52,043 nucleotides of DNA, taken from the NCBI RefSeq assembly GCF_938028825.1, contig NZ_CALIZP010000012.1, positions 1 to 52,043 on the forward strand, given 5' to 3'. This DNA comes from an uncultured Cardiobacterium sp. GTDB lineage: Bacteria; Pseudomonadota; Gammaproteobacteria; Cardiobacteriales; Cardiobacteriaceae. Position 1 is the first letter of the stretch; each line of letters begins with the position of its first letter. The notes under the pieces are model-generated. The model was not told where the DNA came from, did no database searches, and worked only from the letters and a program-made list of their open reading frames with translations. Position numbers and translations under genes: made by a program. Below are positions 1 to 8,614 of the stretch, piece after piece.

Positions 1-51
1 GATAACGCGGCCGCCGGTGTCCTTGATGGTGAGGTTGACTTGTTGTGCCAT
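1..51 (-). CDS. Start of an unidentified protein (partial, runs off the left edge)
   Basis: Only the first 17 codons are visible, beginning MAQQVNLTIKDTGG. An AAGGA ribosome binding site lies a few bases upstream of the ATG at 51, which makes a real start likely. The fragment is too short to assign a family. It is not the start of elongation factor P, which might have been expected next to epmB. The 144 bases to epmB hold a short GCGGT/ACCGC hairpin near 151-164 and no other gene. Confidence 0.5.
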   Translation of the reverse strand, partial: MAQQVNLTIKDTGGRVI

Positions 52-195
52 GTTGCGTTCCTTTTCGTTGGGGATGTGTACCGGCATCTGCCGGTGTGGT
101 GGTATCACGCCGTTCGTGTTGATCCGCTGTCATCATGAACAGGCAATGTTGCGGTAATAACCGCGTATCTTATCGTTTTTTATGCGGGCTTGGCA

Positions 196-1176
196 TCACC
201 GGATGCCGAGTTTGTTGAGCGCGGTTTCCTGTTCGACGGTGAGTTCGCCGACCAGCACTTTGCCCCCGCCGCCGGGGATTTCGACGATGTAGGTCGGCAT
301 GGCAATGCCGGAGAGGCGGCGGCGCAGTTCGCGCACGATTTTTTTGCCTTCGGCGAGATTGGTGCGGAAGTGGCCGGTGCCGCGCGCGAGGTCGGGATGG
401 TGCAGGTAGTAGGGGACGACGCCCGCATCCAGCAGGTCGTTCATCAAGCGGGCAAGGATGTCCGCGTCGGCATTGACGCCTTTGAGCAGCACGGTTTGTG
501 CATAGAGCAGCGCGCCGTGCGCACGCAGGATACGCAGGGCGGCGCGGGCGTTCGCGGTCAGTTCGGCGCTGTGGTTGACGTGGATGACGATGTGCAGGCT
601 TTGCGGCAGTCCGTCCAGATGGGCGAGCAGCGCGTCGTTGATAGCGGTGGGCTGGACGACGGGGATGCGGCTGTGGATGCGCAGGCGGCGGATATGGGCG
701 AGGCTGCGGTAGGCGGCGGCGCATTGTTGCAGTTTTTTCACGCCGAGCATCAGCGGGTCGCCGCCGCTGTATATGACTTCTTCGACCTCCGGATGCGCGG
801 CGAGGTAGGCGGCGACCGCGTCGATTTCCGCCCGGCGCAGGGCTTTGCCGCGCCGCCCGATGTGTTCTTTGCGGAAGCAGAAGCGGCAGTACACGGCGCA
901 GACCGGCGAGATTTTCCACAGGACGCGGTTCGGGTAGCGGTGTACCAGCGACGGCAGCGGTGAATGCGGCGCATCGCCGATGGGGTCGCCCAGTTCGCCG
1001 GCGGCGACAGTGAGTTCGCGTACATCGGGGAAAAATTGCGCCGCGATGGGGTCATCCGGCGCATCGCCGAGCGCGGCCGCCATTTCGTCGCTCAGGGCAA
1101 ACTGGTATTCGGCGAGCAGGCGGTGCAGGGTGGCGGGAGGCAAGCCGCGCCGCCGCGCCAGTTCTTCCGGGGTCAT
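196..1176 (-). CDS. epmB: EF-P beta-lysylation protein EpmB (lysine 2,3-aminomutase family radical SAM enzyme)
   Basis: A 326-residue radical-SAM protein of the lysine 2,3-aminomutase/YjeK family. In the known pathway EpmB isomerises (S)-alpha-lysine to (R)-beta-lysine, which EpmA attaches to a conserved lysine of elongation factor P. The sequence shows the cluster motif CAVYCRFCF (CxxxCxxC) preceded by RYPNRVLWK, a YSGGDPLML motif that fits S-adenosylmethionine binding, and a C-terminal IPGGGGK segment. The start at 1176 is chosen because its ATG overlaps the stop of the upstream membrane protein (ATGA), and the length matches the roughly 340 residues of the family. The open frame extends further upstream but that part is antisense-like. 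The gene ends a four-gene minus-strand run. efp and epmA are not in the window. Confidence 0.9.
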   Translation of the reverse strand: MTPEELARRRGLPPATLHRLLAEYQFALSDEMAAALGDAPDDPIAAQFFPDVRELTVAAGELGDPIGDAPHSPLPSLVHRYPNRVLWKISPVCAVYCRFCFRKEHIGRRGKALRRAEIDAVAAYLAAHPEVEEVIYSGGDPLMLGVKKLQQCAAAYRSLAHIRRLRIHSRIPVVQPTAINDALLAHLDGLPQSLHIVIHVNHSAELTANARAALRILRAHGALLYAQTVLLKGVNADADILARLMNDLLDAGVVPYYLHHPDLARGTGHFRTNLAEGKKIVRELRRRLSGIAMPTYIVEIPGGGGKVLVGELTVEQETALNKLGIR

Positions 1177-2627
1177 TCGGCTTTCAGGCGCAGGATGAGC
1201 GCCTTGTCGCCGCGCTCGTTGGCGACGGTGTGCAACACGTCGAAGAGTTCGAGGTCTTGCGGCGGTTGCGGGTTGTTCCGCCCCTGGATGTGGATGTAGA
1301 GGTCGTCTGCACCAATGTCGTAGTAGCGGGACACGGCGTTGCCCATTTCGGCAAAACCGTCCCCGCCACGGAAAGGTGCGCCGCCGCCGTAGTAGAGTGC
1401 GGTCAGGCTGTTGCTGAACACCCGGCCTTTGCCGTTCTGCGCGCGCGCCCATTCGCCCGCTTCGCGCAGGTAGGTCAGCGACGGGCCGAAGGTGATGATG
1501 CTGGCCAGCGCATAGGCGACCAGCAGCCAGGTGAGAATCAGCAGGCGCTGCGGCGGGATGCGCCCGCTTTTGACGCGTTGCAGGGCGTAGAACACCACGC
1601 CGGAGGCCAGCCACAGCGTCAGCATGGTGATGGGGGTGTAATAGAGGTCGCTTGGCAGCGCGTCGTAATACATGAAGGCCAGCGCCGCCATCACCCAGAA
1701 ATAGCCGAGCGAGAAGAGGAAGAAGAGGCGCACCCGCCCTTCCAGCACGGTGTTTATCAGGCGGCGCGAAGCGGCGAGGACGGCGAGCAGCACAACCAGC
1801 GGCCCCATGATTTTTGCGGCGTTGACGGCTACCAGCAGCAGCGCAATCAAGAATCCCTCAAATATGCTGATGTCGGCGGGGCTGTTGGCATTGATGAAGA
1901 AAGACATATCGTGCCGCTTCAAATCGAGATTTTGCATGAAGGCGGGCAGCCACGCCGCGACCGCTTCCCGCCACGGCGGGACCGCCCAGATAACGCAGGC
2001 GATCAGGAGGTAATAGGCGAGGAGGAAACTGCCGCGTTCGCACAAACGCTGCCGCCAGCGGCTGCGCCCCGGCCAGAAAAGGAACAGCAGCGGGAAACCG
2101 CCTGCCCAGAACGCGGCGGCAGGGACAAACAGCGCCGCCAGCCAGGCGGTCAGCGCCCAGGCGGCAAAAGCGGGATACAGATGCGCGCGGTAATGGGCGA
2201 GGAACAGGTACAGCCCCGCGAGCCACAGCACCATCACCGGCTGGAAGGCGCTGACTTGCAGGCGGACGTCGTTGTATTCAGGATTGAAATTGAGCAGCAG
2301 GAAGAGCAGCAGCGTCGTCTGCGGGCCGATACCGGTCAGGCGGGCGATGCGGCAGAACAGCCACAGCGACAGCGTCGAAAACAGCGCCATCAGCGCCACC
2401 ACCGCGTTGTCGTTTGCCTGCAACGGCGCAAGCAGATACTCAAAAAACGATTGCGCTCCATGCGTGCTGCGCCACAGCGTTTGCAGCGACTCGACATCCA
2501 GCACGCACCCGCCTTCCAGCCAGATCCAGACAGACGTCAACAGGGCAAACGCGGGAATGCAACCGTTCAACAACAGGGCGGGACGCTGCGCAACATCCCG
2601 CAAGAAAACAGATAAACGCGACAACAT
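1173..2627 (-). CDS. Polytopic membrane protein, possible GT-C type glycosyltransferase
   Basis: 484 residues with about ten hydrophobic segments, for example FALLTSVWIWL near the N-terminus, then ALMALFSTLSLWLF and LLILTWLLVAYAL. A soluble tail of about 100 residues follows the last membrane span. This layout resembles GT-C fold glycosyltransferases or O-antigen/oligosaccharyl transferase-like proteins, but I recognise no signature, so the enzymatic role is inference. The soluble tail contains GGGAPFRGGDGFAEMG and a YDIGADDLYIHIQ segment. It starts one base after the stop of a glycosyltransferase gene and overlaps epmB by four bases, so the genes are probably co-transcribed. The neighbouring glycosyltransferase suggests envelope glycan assembly. 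Confidence 0.7.
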   Translation of the reverse strand: MLSRLSVFLRDVAQRPALLLNGCIPAFALLTSVWIWLEGGCVLDVESLQTLWRSTHGAQSFFEYLLAPLQANDNAVVALMALFSTLSLWLFCRIARLTGIGPQTTLLLFLLLNFNPEYNDVRLQVSAFQPVMVLWLAGLYLFLAHYRAHLYPAFAAWALTAWLAALFVPAAAFWAGGFPLLFLFWPGRSRWRQRLCERGSFLLAYYLLIACVIWAVPPWREAVAAWLPAFMQNLDLKRHDMSFFINANSPADISIFEGFLIALLLVAVNAAKIMGPLVVLLAVLAASRRLINTVLEGRVRLFFLFSLGYFWVMAALAFMYYDALPSDLYYTPITMLTLWLASGVVFYALQRVKSGRIPPQRLLILTWLLVAYALASIITFGPSLTYLREAGEWARAQNGKGRVFSNSLTALYYGGGAPFRGGDGFAEMGNAVSRYYDIGADDLYIHIQGRNNPQPPQDLELFDVLHTVANERGDKALILRLKAE

Positions 2628-3572
2628 TCAGATTTCAAACCCAAAAATGCGCTGGCGCTTCGGATAATCCGCCGGATTGCGCACCTGCGTTTCCAGGAAC
2701 TCGCCGATACGCTGCCCGATACTCTGCGGCTGAAAAATCTTGACGCGGGCGAGGGCGTGCTGCGCCAGACTGGCGAGGCGGTGCGGATTCAGCAAGATCT
2801 TGTCAATAATGGGGATCAGCGCATCCTTCTTGTTGAAAAAAATCGTGTCATGCAAATTGCGCCAGCGGTAAATCATGCGGATTTCGTTACCGGGGTCGGG
2901 GGTCAGCACCACCGCGCCGCAGGCCATCGCCCAAATCATCGGCGTCGGGTCATAACGGTCGCTTTCCGGAATAAAGACGAACAAATCCTCGCGCCCGACG
3001 ATGCCGCTGCTCATCTCCGTCCACAGCGCCTCGCGGGCGCGGGCAAGCACATTCAGCTCCATCTTGCCGGCAAGTGCTTTCTGCAACTGCGCCGCCACCT
3101 CCCCGCCACCGTCATATACATGGCAGGCAGGCAACTCGCGCACTTTGGCGCGCGCAAAAAAATGTTCGGGATCATAAATCTGCGGAATCCAGAAGACATC
3201 ATGCCCCTGCCCGCTGTACTCCTGCGCCACGTCTACATCACTGCCGATCCAGCGCAGCCACGGCATCGCGTGAAAATTCGATTTCATCTTGCGCCGCGTT
3301 TCCGGCGGATCGAATTCCGGCCGCAGCATCGCCAGATTCGGCAATGTGCGTAAAAAACGCCCCTGCTGATAAATAAAATCGCCGTCGTACATCAAAACGA
3401 TGCGGTCGTAATGCGGCAGACGGACGAAATGACGAAAAAAATCATCCAGATTGGCACTTTGCTTGCCATCCAGCGCATAAAGATCACAAGTCCCAACCTG
3501 CACGCGCAAAGCGGCATAAAGCGCATTGAGATAAGTCGGCGAGTCTTTGGGTGCGAGCAGGAGAACTTTCAT
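2628..3572 (-). CDS. Glycosyltransferase family 1-like protein (CgeB-like)
   Basis: 314 residues beginning MKVLLLAPKDSPTYLNALYA, a Rossmann-type first strand typical of GT-B glycosyltransferases. The C-terminal half has FVFIPESDRYDPTPMIWAMACGAVVLTPDPGNE, here given in parts: the ESDRYDPTPMIWAMACGAVV stretch resembles the nucleotide-sugar donor-binding region of family 1 enzymes. No signal peptide or membrane span is seen, so it should be cytoplasmic. It lies four bases downstream of the DUF3108 gene and directly upstream of the membrane protein, consistent with one operon. The sugar substrate cannot be told from sequence. Confidence 0.7.
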   Translation of the reverse strand: MKVLLLAPKDSPTYLNALYAALRVQVGTCDLYALDGKQSANLDDFFRHFVRLPHYDRIVLMYDGDFIYQQGRFLRTLPNLAMLRPEFDPPETRRKMKSNFHAMPWLRWIGSDVDVAQEYSGQGHDVFWIPQIYDPEHFFARAKVRELPACHVYDGGGEVAAQLQKALAGKMELNVLARAREALWTEMSSGIVGREDLFVFIPESDRYDPTPMIWAMACGAVVLTPDPGNEIRMIYRWRNLHDTIFFNKKDALIPIIDKILLNPHRLASLAQHALARVKIFQPQSIGQRIGEFLETQVRNPADYPKRQRIFGFEI

Positions 3573-3576
3573 TACA

Positions 3577-4287
3577 TTAGAGTGCTTTGTAATTCAATAA
3601 TTTCAGGGTGAAGCGGGATTCCCCATCCTTGAGTTGTTGTAATTTTACCAAACGGAGGGGATTTTCGGCGAAGTAAATTTTCGTCTGCCGGTTGCCGCTG
3701 GTCTGCACAAACACCTTCACCGGCACCGTCCTGCCGCTCTTGCCGTCCTTCCATTTCTCGTCCGGCAACTGCGCCACCTCATAACTGCGGACGCGGTCTT
3801 CGTTGACCAGCGTGTACTTGTGTTCGCCGGCGCGCCCGCGCTCCACATCCAGCGTGCTCTGCACCACCAGGGCGAGAATATCGAGCGCCGGTTCATTCGG
3901 GTTGACGTGCAGCTCCTTGTTTTGCGAGCCGATCACCGCCTGAATCCGGCCATTCGCCACATCGCTGTAATTGTAATAAACGAACTGGTTTTCCTTGCCC
4001 TGCATCTCGCGGCGGTACGAACCGGGAATCACGCGGTCGCCGGCAATACGGCCTTCCGCCTTCTCGTGAATCTGCCCATAACCGAGCATCTTCGCGGCCA
4101 GCGACGGATTGCTGGTCGCCTCCACGCGGTAGCCCAAATCATTGAAAAACGCCTCATGCCGCACCCGGCCCGCACCGACCCCGCGAATCGACAAATCATA
4201 CTCGGCGACGTAACTCTGCAAGGCGCAGGCAAAGGTGGAAACCCACAAAAACAGGGCAGCGATGCCCAGGCGGAAAGAACGGAACAT
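3577..4287 (-). CDS. DUF3108 domain periplasmic protein
   Basis: 236 residues. The start MFRSFRLGIAALFLWVSTFA at 4287 gives a clear signal peptide ending at CALQS, so the protein is exported. The mature part fits the DUF3108 family: a YDLSIRGVGAGRV start, a YRREMQGKENQFVYYNY strand, and a C-terminal segment KIYFAENPLRLVKLQ. Family members are predicted beta-rich periplasmic proteins of unknown function. An open frame continues 51 codons upstream but lacks a signal-like start, so the shorter form is preferred. It is the first gene of the run ending in epmB. Confidence 0.75.
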   Translation of the reverse strand: MFRSFRLGIAALFLWVSTFACALQSYVAEYDLSIRGVGAGRVRHEAFFNDLGYRVEATSNPSLAAKMLGYGQIHEKAEGRIAGDRVIPGSYRREMQGKENQFVYYNYSDVANGRIQAVIGSQNKELHVNPNEPALDILALVVQSTLDVERGRAGEHKYTLVNEDRVRSYEVAQLPDEKWKDGKSGRTVPVKVFVQTSGNRQTKIYFAENPLRLVKLQQLKDGESRFTLKLLNYKAL

Positions 4288-4403
4288 ACAACCTCCACAA
4301 CAAAAAGAAGCGGCGGATTGTGCCACAGACATCCCGCCCCGACACCATACCAAATTCCCATCTTGCGCCGCGCCGCCGCCCGTTGCGCGGCAATCCGGCA
4401 ACA

Positions 4404-4433
4404 AAAAAGGCAGACGCCGCCGTCTGCCTTTTT
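4404..4433 (-). terminator. Rho-independent terminator after trpC
   Basis: A perfect 13-base stem (AAAAAGGCAGACG / CGTCTGCCTTTTT) with a four-base loop, ending in a T run on both strands. It sits 14 bases beyond the trpC stop and just upstream of the promoter region of the DUF3108 gene. Confidence 0.85.
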
Positions 4434-4447
4434 GCTGCATAACGGGC

Positions 4448-5248
4448 TCATCCCGCCGGTGCCAGCAGCGCCGTCAGCGCCGCGCCGGGGTCATCCGCCT
4501 GCATCAGCGCGCCGCCGACGAGGAAGGCGTGAATGTCCGCTGCCTGCATTTCATCAATGTCGGCGCGGGTGTGGATACCGCTTTCGCAAACCAGCAGGTA
4601 ATCCGGCGGCAGCATGGCCTTGATGCGTTTTGAGGTGTCGAGCGAGACGGAGAAGTCATGCAGGTTGCGGTTGTTGACGCCGATAACGCGCAGCGGCAGT
4701 TTGAGTGCGCGCTCGCATTCGGCTTCGTCATGCACTTCGACCAGCACGTCCAGCCCCAGGTCGTGGGCGACGCGGGTGAATTGCGCCAGTTCGGCATCAT
4801 TCAGGGCAGCGGCAATCAGCAGCACGGCATCAGCGCCGAGCGCGCGCGCTTCGACGATTTGGTATTCGTCAATAATGAAATCCTTGCGCAGCAGCGGCAG
4901 GCCGACCGCGCTGCGGATCAGGCGCAGGTAGCGGGCGCTGCCCTGAAAATATTTTTCGTCGGTCAAGACCGAGAGACAGGCTGCGCCCGCCGCCGCGTAG
5001 CTTTCGGCAATCGCCACCGGGTCAAAATTGGCGCGGATGACGCCGAGGCTGGGCGAAGCCTTCTTGATTTCGGCAATCACCGCCGTGCCGCCGACCGCGA
5101 CCCGCGCCAGCAGCGCTTTCATGAAGCCGCGCGGCGCGTCGTTACTGGCGGCGATGTTTGCCACCAGTTGATCCATATCGATGCGCTGTTTCTGCGCCGC
5201 CACTTCCTGCCGCTTGTGCGCGAGGATTTCATCCAGAATCGTTGCCAT
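4448..5248 (-). CDS. trpC: Indole-3-glycerol phosphate synthase TrpC
   Basis: 266 residues, monofunctional. It catalyses ring closure of carboxyphenylamino-deoxyribulose phosphate to indole-3-glycerol phosphate in tryptophan synthesis. Family motifs are present: ILDEILAHKRQEV at the N-terminus, IAEIKKASPSLG (catalytic lysines), LSVLTDEKYFQGS, LLRKDFIIDEYQ, VIGVNNRNL and VCESGI. Two ATGs stand in tandem (5251 and 5248). The second is preferred because the GGAG of the ribosome binding site is then seven bases away. The trpD stop overlaps this double start (ATGATG), indicating translational coupling. Confidence 0.95.
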   Translation of the reverse strand: MATILDEILAHKRQEVAAQKQRIDMDQLVANIAASNDAPRGFMKALLARVAVGGTAVIAEIKKASPSLGVIRANFDPVAIAESYAAAGAACLSVLTDEKYFQGSARYLRLIRSAVGLPLLRKDFIIDEYQIVEARALGADAVLLIAAALNDAELAQFTRVAHDLGLDVLVEVHDEAECERALKLPLRVIGVNNRNLHDFSVSLDTSKRIKAMLPPDYLLVCESGIHTRADIDEMQAADIHAFLVGGALMQADDPGAALTALLAPAG

Positions 5249-6279
5249 CATTTCGCTCCCTGCAAACGTTGCGAACAGGCGGCGATGCGGTGCAACTGCC
5301 GCGTCGCGCTGCCGTCGCGCATCAGGGCGCGGGCGCGTTCCACCCCTGCCGCCAGATCCGGCACCGCCCCGGCGACGAGGAAGATGGCCGCCGCGTTCAG
5401 CGCCAGCATATCGAAGCCCACCGCCGGCGCGCCCGTGGCAAAGACCTGCTCAATCAGGGCGAGGCTCTCCGCCGCGTCCCTGACCCGCAGCGCGCTGTGG
5501 TCAGCGTGCTTCATGCCGAAATCCTTGGGATCAACCGCATGCTCGAAGATGATGCCGTCGTCGCGCAGTTCGACCACATTGTTCACCGCCGTGACGCTGA
5601 ATTCGTCCAGCCCGTTTTGCGCATGCACCGCCAGCACCCGCCTGGCGCCGAGCGCGCGCGCCACTTCGACCATCGGCCACAGCCACGCCTTGCTGAACAC
5701 GCCCAGCACCTGGTACTTGACTCCGGCGGGGTTGGCCAGCGGGCCCAGGACGTTAAACACGGTGCGGATGCCGATGGCGCGGCGCACCGGCACCACATGG
5801 CGCATCGCCTGATGGTACGCCTGGGCGAACATGAAGCCGAAACCTGTTTCCGCAATACATGCTTTCACCTGCGCGGGTTCGAGATCCACGACCACACCTG
5901 CCTGACGCAAGACATCGGCGCTGCCGGAAGCGCCGCTGGCGGCGACGTTGCCGTGCTTGGCAATCTTCACCCCGCCGGCAGAGGCAATCACCGCTGCCGC
6001 TGTCGAGACATTAAAGAGGCTGGCGCCGTCGCCGCCGGTGCCAACGGGATCCACCAGCACGCCCTCGCCCAAATCGGCAGGTTTCGCCAGTTCGCGCATC
6101 ACCTGCGCCGCGGCTGTCACCTCGCTTGCCGTCTCGCCCTTCATCGCCAGCGCCGTCAAAAAGGCACCAACCGCTGCCGGATCGGCCTCGCCATGCATCA
6201 GAGCCAGCATGACGCTGCGCATTAACTCCGGTGGCACATCCTGGCCGTGCACCAGCAAATCAATCGCTTCCTTCAACAT
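5248..6279 (-). CDS. trpD: Anthranilate phosphoribosyltransferase TrpD
   Basis: 343 residues. It transfers phosphoribose from PRPP to anthranilate, the second step of tryptophan synthesis. The PRPP-binding loop appears as DPVGTGGDGASLFNVSTAAA, followed by VASAGGVKIAKHGN and the RNVLGPLANP-like stretch TVFNVLGPLANPAG. The start MLKEAIDLLVHGQD at 6279 has GAGG six bases upstream, which decides against the longer open frame. No glutamine amidotransferase domain is fused. trpE and trpG are not in the window, so the pathway is split. It is followed without a gap by trpC. Confidence 0.95.
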   Translation of the reverse strand: MLKEAIDLLVHGQDVPPELMRSVMLALMHGEADPAAVGAFLTALAMKGETASEVTAAAQVMRELAKPADLGEGVLVDPVGTGGDGASLFNVSTAAAVIASAGGVKIAKHGNVAASGASGSADVLRQAGVVVDLEPAQVKACIAETGFGFMFAQAYHQAMRHVVPVRRAIGIRTVFNVLGPLANPAGVKYQVLGVFSKAWLWPMVEVARALGARRVLAVHAQNGLDEFSVTAVNNVVELRDDGIIFEHAVDPKDFGMKHADHSALRVRDAAESLALIEQVFATGAPAVGFDMLALNAAAIFLVAGAVPDLAAGVERARALMRDGSATRQLHRIAACSQRLQGAK

Positions 6280-6286
6280 AAAAACC

Positions 6287-6838
6287 TCATTTTTTAACAA
6301 ATTGCCAATGTCCGGATTGTAGCGCGCCCAAAGACCAATCACCAACCTGCACCCGCACCAAACGCAGCGTCGGCAGGCCGACCGCTGCCGTCATCCGCCG
6401 CACCTGGCGGTTACGCCCTTCGCGGATGACGATTTCCAGCCACGAATCCGGCACCGATTTGCGGAACCGCACCGGCGGCTCGCGCGGCCACAGCGCAGGC
6501 GGCGTGATGCGGCGCACTTCGGCGGGCAGCGTCTTGCGCGCCGTCTTCGCCTTCTTGTCGCGCAGCCACACCCCGGCGCGTAACTGCGCGAGCGCCGCTT
6601 CATCCGCTTCACCTTCCACCTGCACCCAGTAGCGCTTCGCCAGCTTGAAACGCGGGTCGGCGATACGCGCCTGCAAGCGGCCATCGTCAGTGAGCACGAC
6701 CAGCCCCTCGCTGTCAAAATCCAGCAATCCCGCCGGATAGACGTTCGGCACGTCCACATAATTGGCGAGCGTCGCCCGCCCGGATTTGTCGGTGAACTGG
6801 CATAGCACGTTAAACGGCTTATTCAGCAAAATCAGCAT
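6287..6838 (-). CDS. rluE: 23S rRNA pseudouridine synthase RluE-type
   Basis: 183 residues of the RsuA/RluB/E/F family without an S4 domain, as in RluE (pseudouridine 2457 of 23S rRNA in E. coli). The catalytic motif is GLLDFDSEGLVVLTDDG, with aspartate in the GxLDxxSEG consensus. The C-terminal EIVIREGRNRQVRRM is the family RNA-binding signature. Two tandem ATGs exist (6841, 6838). GGAGG lies immediately before the first, so the second is preferred. Only eight bases separate it from trpD, so it may be transcribed with the trp genes. Confidence 0.88.
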   Translation of the reverse strand: MLILLNKPFNVLCQFTDKSGRATLANYVDVPNVYPAGLLDFDSEGLVVLTDDGRLQARIADPRFKLAKRYWVQVEGEADEAALAQLRAGVWLRDKKAKTARKTLPAEVRRITPPALWPREPPVRFRKSVPDSWLEIVIREGRNRQVRRMTAAVGLPTLRLVRVQVGDWSLGALQSGHWQFVKK

Positions 6839-6933
6839 CATCCCTCCGCACAAGAAAACGGGCGGCATTGTACGCTGCCGCCCGCCAAGCGGGATAAATC
6901 CCGGCCCCGCCAAGCGGCGTATTTTCTGGGGTT

Positions 6934-7398
6934 TTACGGTTGCACGGCGACGGTCGCGCGTATCAGTTTTTCCGCATTGGCGAGGGTGTTTTCCACCGCG
7001 CTGTACGGGGTGTTGCTGCGCGCCACCACTTGCTCGGCGCGGTTCAGCAGCACCCGCACCCCGCCGTCGATGACGGTGATGAGCACTTTCAGCGGCAGTT
7101 GCAGGGCGAGGGTCGGGTCGTTTTGCATCAGCAGGGTGCCGATGGCGGGTTTGCCGTAGATGAGGACGGTTGCGGGCTGCATGTCGAGTCCCGCCGCTTG
7201 CGCCGCCGCCTGATGGTCGATGCGGGCAAAGAGGGTCATGCCGTGGTCGCGGATGGCGGTTTCGATGGCGGCGACGGTCGCGGCAAAGTCGTAGCGGCTG
7301 GGTATGACCAGCGGCGCATCCTGCGCGAGGGAAGCGGCGGTTACGGGCGGCGGGCAAAAGGCATGCCAGATGTTTTTGAGGAAGTCTTTTGTTTTCAT
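6934..7398 (-). CDS. DUF302 domain protein
   Basis: 154 residues. After an N-terminal extension of about 30 residues the protein matches the DUF302 fold: YDFAATVAAIETAIRDHGMTL, then FARIDHQAAAQAAG, LIYGKPAIGTLLMQ, PLKVLITVIDGG and a final segment on NTPYSAVENTLANAEKL. The family has no established biochemical role. No clear signal peptide is visible. Between this gene and rluE (6842-6933) there are two small GC hairpins built on CCGCCAAGCGG and no open frame. Confidence 0.75.
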   Translation of the reverse strand: MKTKDFLKNIWHAFCPPPVTAASLAQDAPLVIPSRYDFAATVAAIETAIRDHGMTLFARIDHQAAAQAAGLDMQPATVLIYGKPAIGTLLMQNDPTLALQLPLKVLITVIDGGVRVLLNRAEQVVARSNTPYSAVENTLANAEKLIRATVAVQP

Positions 7399-7410
7399 GG
7401 CCAGAGGTGG

Positions 7411-7438
7411 TCGAAAGCCGCCCGCAGGCGGCTTTCGG
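7411..7438 (-). terminator. Perfect GC-rich hairpin, likely terminator for the amidohydrolase gene
   Basis: An 11-base perfect stem CGAAAGCCGCC / GGCGGCTTTCG with loop CGCA, three bases after the stop of the amidohydrolase gene. The T run is short (TTTC). The hairpin core resembles the CRISPR repeat hairpin and the terminator at 40661, but this is a common GC terminator form. Confidence 0.6.
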
Positions 7439-7440
7439 AT

Positions 7441-8598
7441 TCAGTTTTTGAAGCGGGCACTGTTCATGCCGACGTCAATCATCATTTGCAGGCCGATGGC
7501 GAAGCAGCGTTCGTCCAGGCCAAATTTGGGGTGATGGTGCGGGTAGTCGAAGTTGGGCGCGCCAGAGCCGATTACAGCGTAGGTGGCGGGGGCGCAGCGG
7601 GCAAAGGCGCTGAAGTCTTCGCCGCCCATCATGCCCGGCAGGCTGACGATGTGTTCTGCGCCGAAGCGGGCGGTGGCGAGTTCGCGCACGATGGCGGTTT
7701 TCGCCGGATCGTTCCAGGTGACGTCGTAGCCGATTTGGTAGTCGAGTTCGTAGCTCGCGCCGTTTGCCGCGCAGAGGTTTTTGATGAGGTCTTCGATGGC
7801 TTTGCGCGCAAACTGGCGGTGTTCTTCGCTGGTGGTGCGGACGCTGCCGACGAGTTCGGCGCTGTCGGGGATGACGTTCTGCGCATACCCGGCACGGAAG
7901 ACGGTATTGGAGATGACCAGGGCATCGTGCGGCGAGACGCGGCGTGAGACGATGCTTTGCAGCAGGGTGACGAACTGGGCACCGATGACGACGGGGTCAA
8001 TGCTGCCTTCGGGCATGGCGGCGTGTCCGCCCTTGCCGCGTATGGTGAGGTAGTAGGCGTCGGTGTTGGCGCTGGCCATGCCGTCTTTGATGTCAAGGAT
8101 GCCAACCGGCGAGGTGGAAAAGAGGTGCTGGCCGTAGATGAAGTCAAAGTCGTCAAAGTAGCCGGTGGCGACCATTTCCCGCGCGCCGCCAGGCAGCTTT
8201 TCTTCGGCATGTTGGAAGATGGCGTGGATTTCGCCGCTGAGTTGGTCGTAGTGATCATCAAAATAGCGGCAGGCGGCCATCAGGATAGCGGTGTGGCCGT
8301 CGTGACCGCAGGCGTGCATTTTGCCGTCATTCACCGAGCGGAAGGGCAGGTCGTCGCGCTCTTCCTGGATGGGTAGGGCGTCTATGTCGGCGCGCAGGCC
8401 GATTTTGGCGCCGGGTTTGCCGGTGGCAAAGACGACGACGACACTGGTCGGGGTCAGGCGTTCGATGCGGCTTGCGTGTTTGAGTTTACCCATTTCTTCG
8501 GCAATGAAGCGGCTGGTTTCCACTTCTTCGAAGGAGAGTTCAGGATGCTGGTGCAGGTGACGGCGCCATGCGGTGAGTTGTTGCAGGTATTGTTCCAT
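7441..8598 (-). CDS. M20 family amidohydrolase (aminoacyl- or p-aminobenzoyl-glutamate-type)
   Basis: 385 residues of the M20D peptidase/amidohydrolase family (hippurate hydrolase, IAA-amino acid hydrolase, AbgA/B). Metal-binding motifs include GLRADIDALP (about 68-76), MHACGHDGH (94-102, with the cysteine C97 typical of M20D), a paired glutamate in QHAEEKLPGGA, and GMMGGEDFSAF near 330. It hydrolyses an amide bond of an N-acyl or N-aroyl amino acid in the cytoplasm. The substrate is inferred from its partner: the AbgT transporter gene starts just upstream (16 bases), so p-aminobenzoyl-glutamate or a similar N-acyl compound is plausible. Start at 8598 has AGGA upstream. Confidence 0.85.
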   Translation of the reverse strand: MEQYLQQLTAWRRHLHQHPELSFEEVETSRFIAEEMGKLKHASRIERLTPTSVVVVFATGKPGAKIGLRADIDALPIQEERDDLPFRSVNDGKMHACGHDGHTAILMAACRYFDDHYDQLSGEIHAIFQHAEEKLPGGAREMVATGYFDDFDFIYGQHLFSTSPVGILDIKDGMASANTDAYYLTIRGKGGHAAMPEGSIDPVVIGAQFVTLLQSIVSRRVSPHDALVISNTVFRAGYAQNVIPDSAELVGSVRTTSEEHRQFARKAIEDLIKNLCAANGASYELDYQIGYDVTWNDPAKTAIVRELATARFGAEHIVSLPGMMGGEDFSAFARCAPATYAVIGSGAPNFDYPHHHPKFGLDERCFAIGLQMMIDVGMNSARFKN

Positions 8599-8614
8599 TG
8601 TGGTTTTCCTGGGT

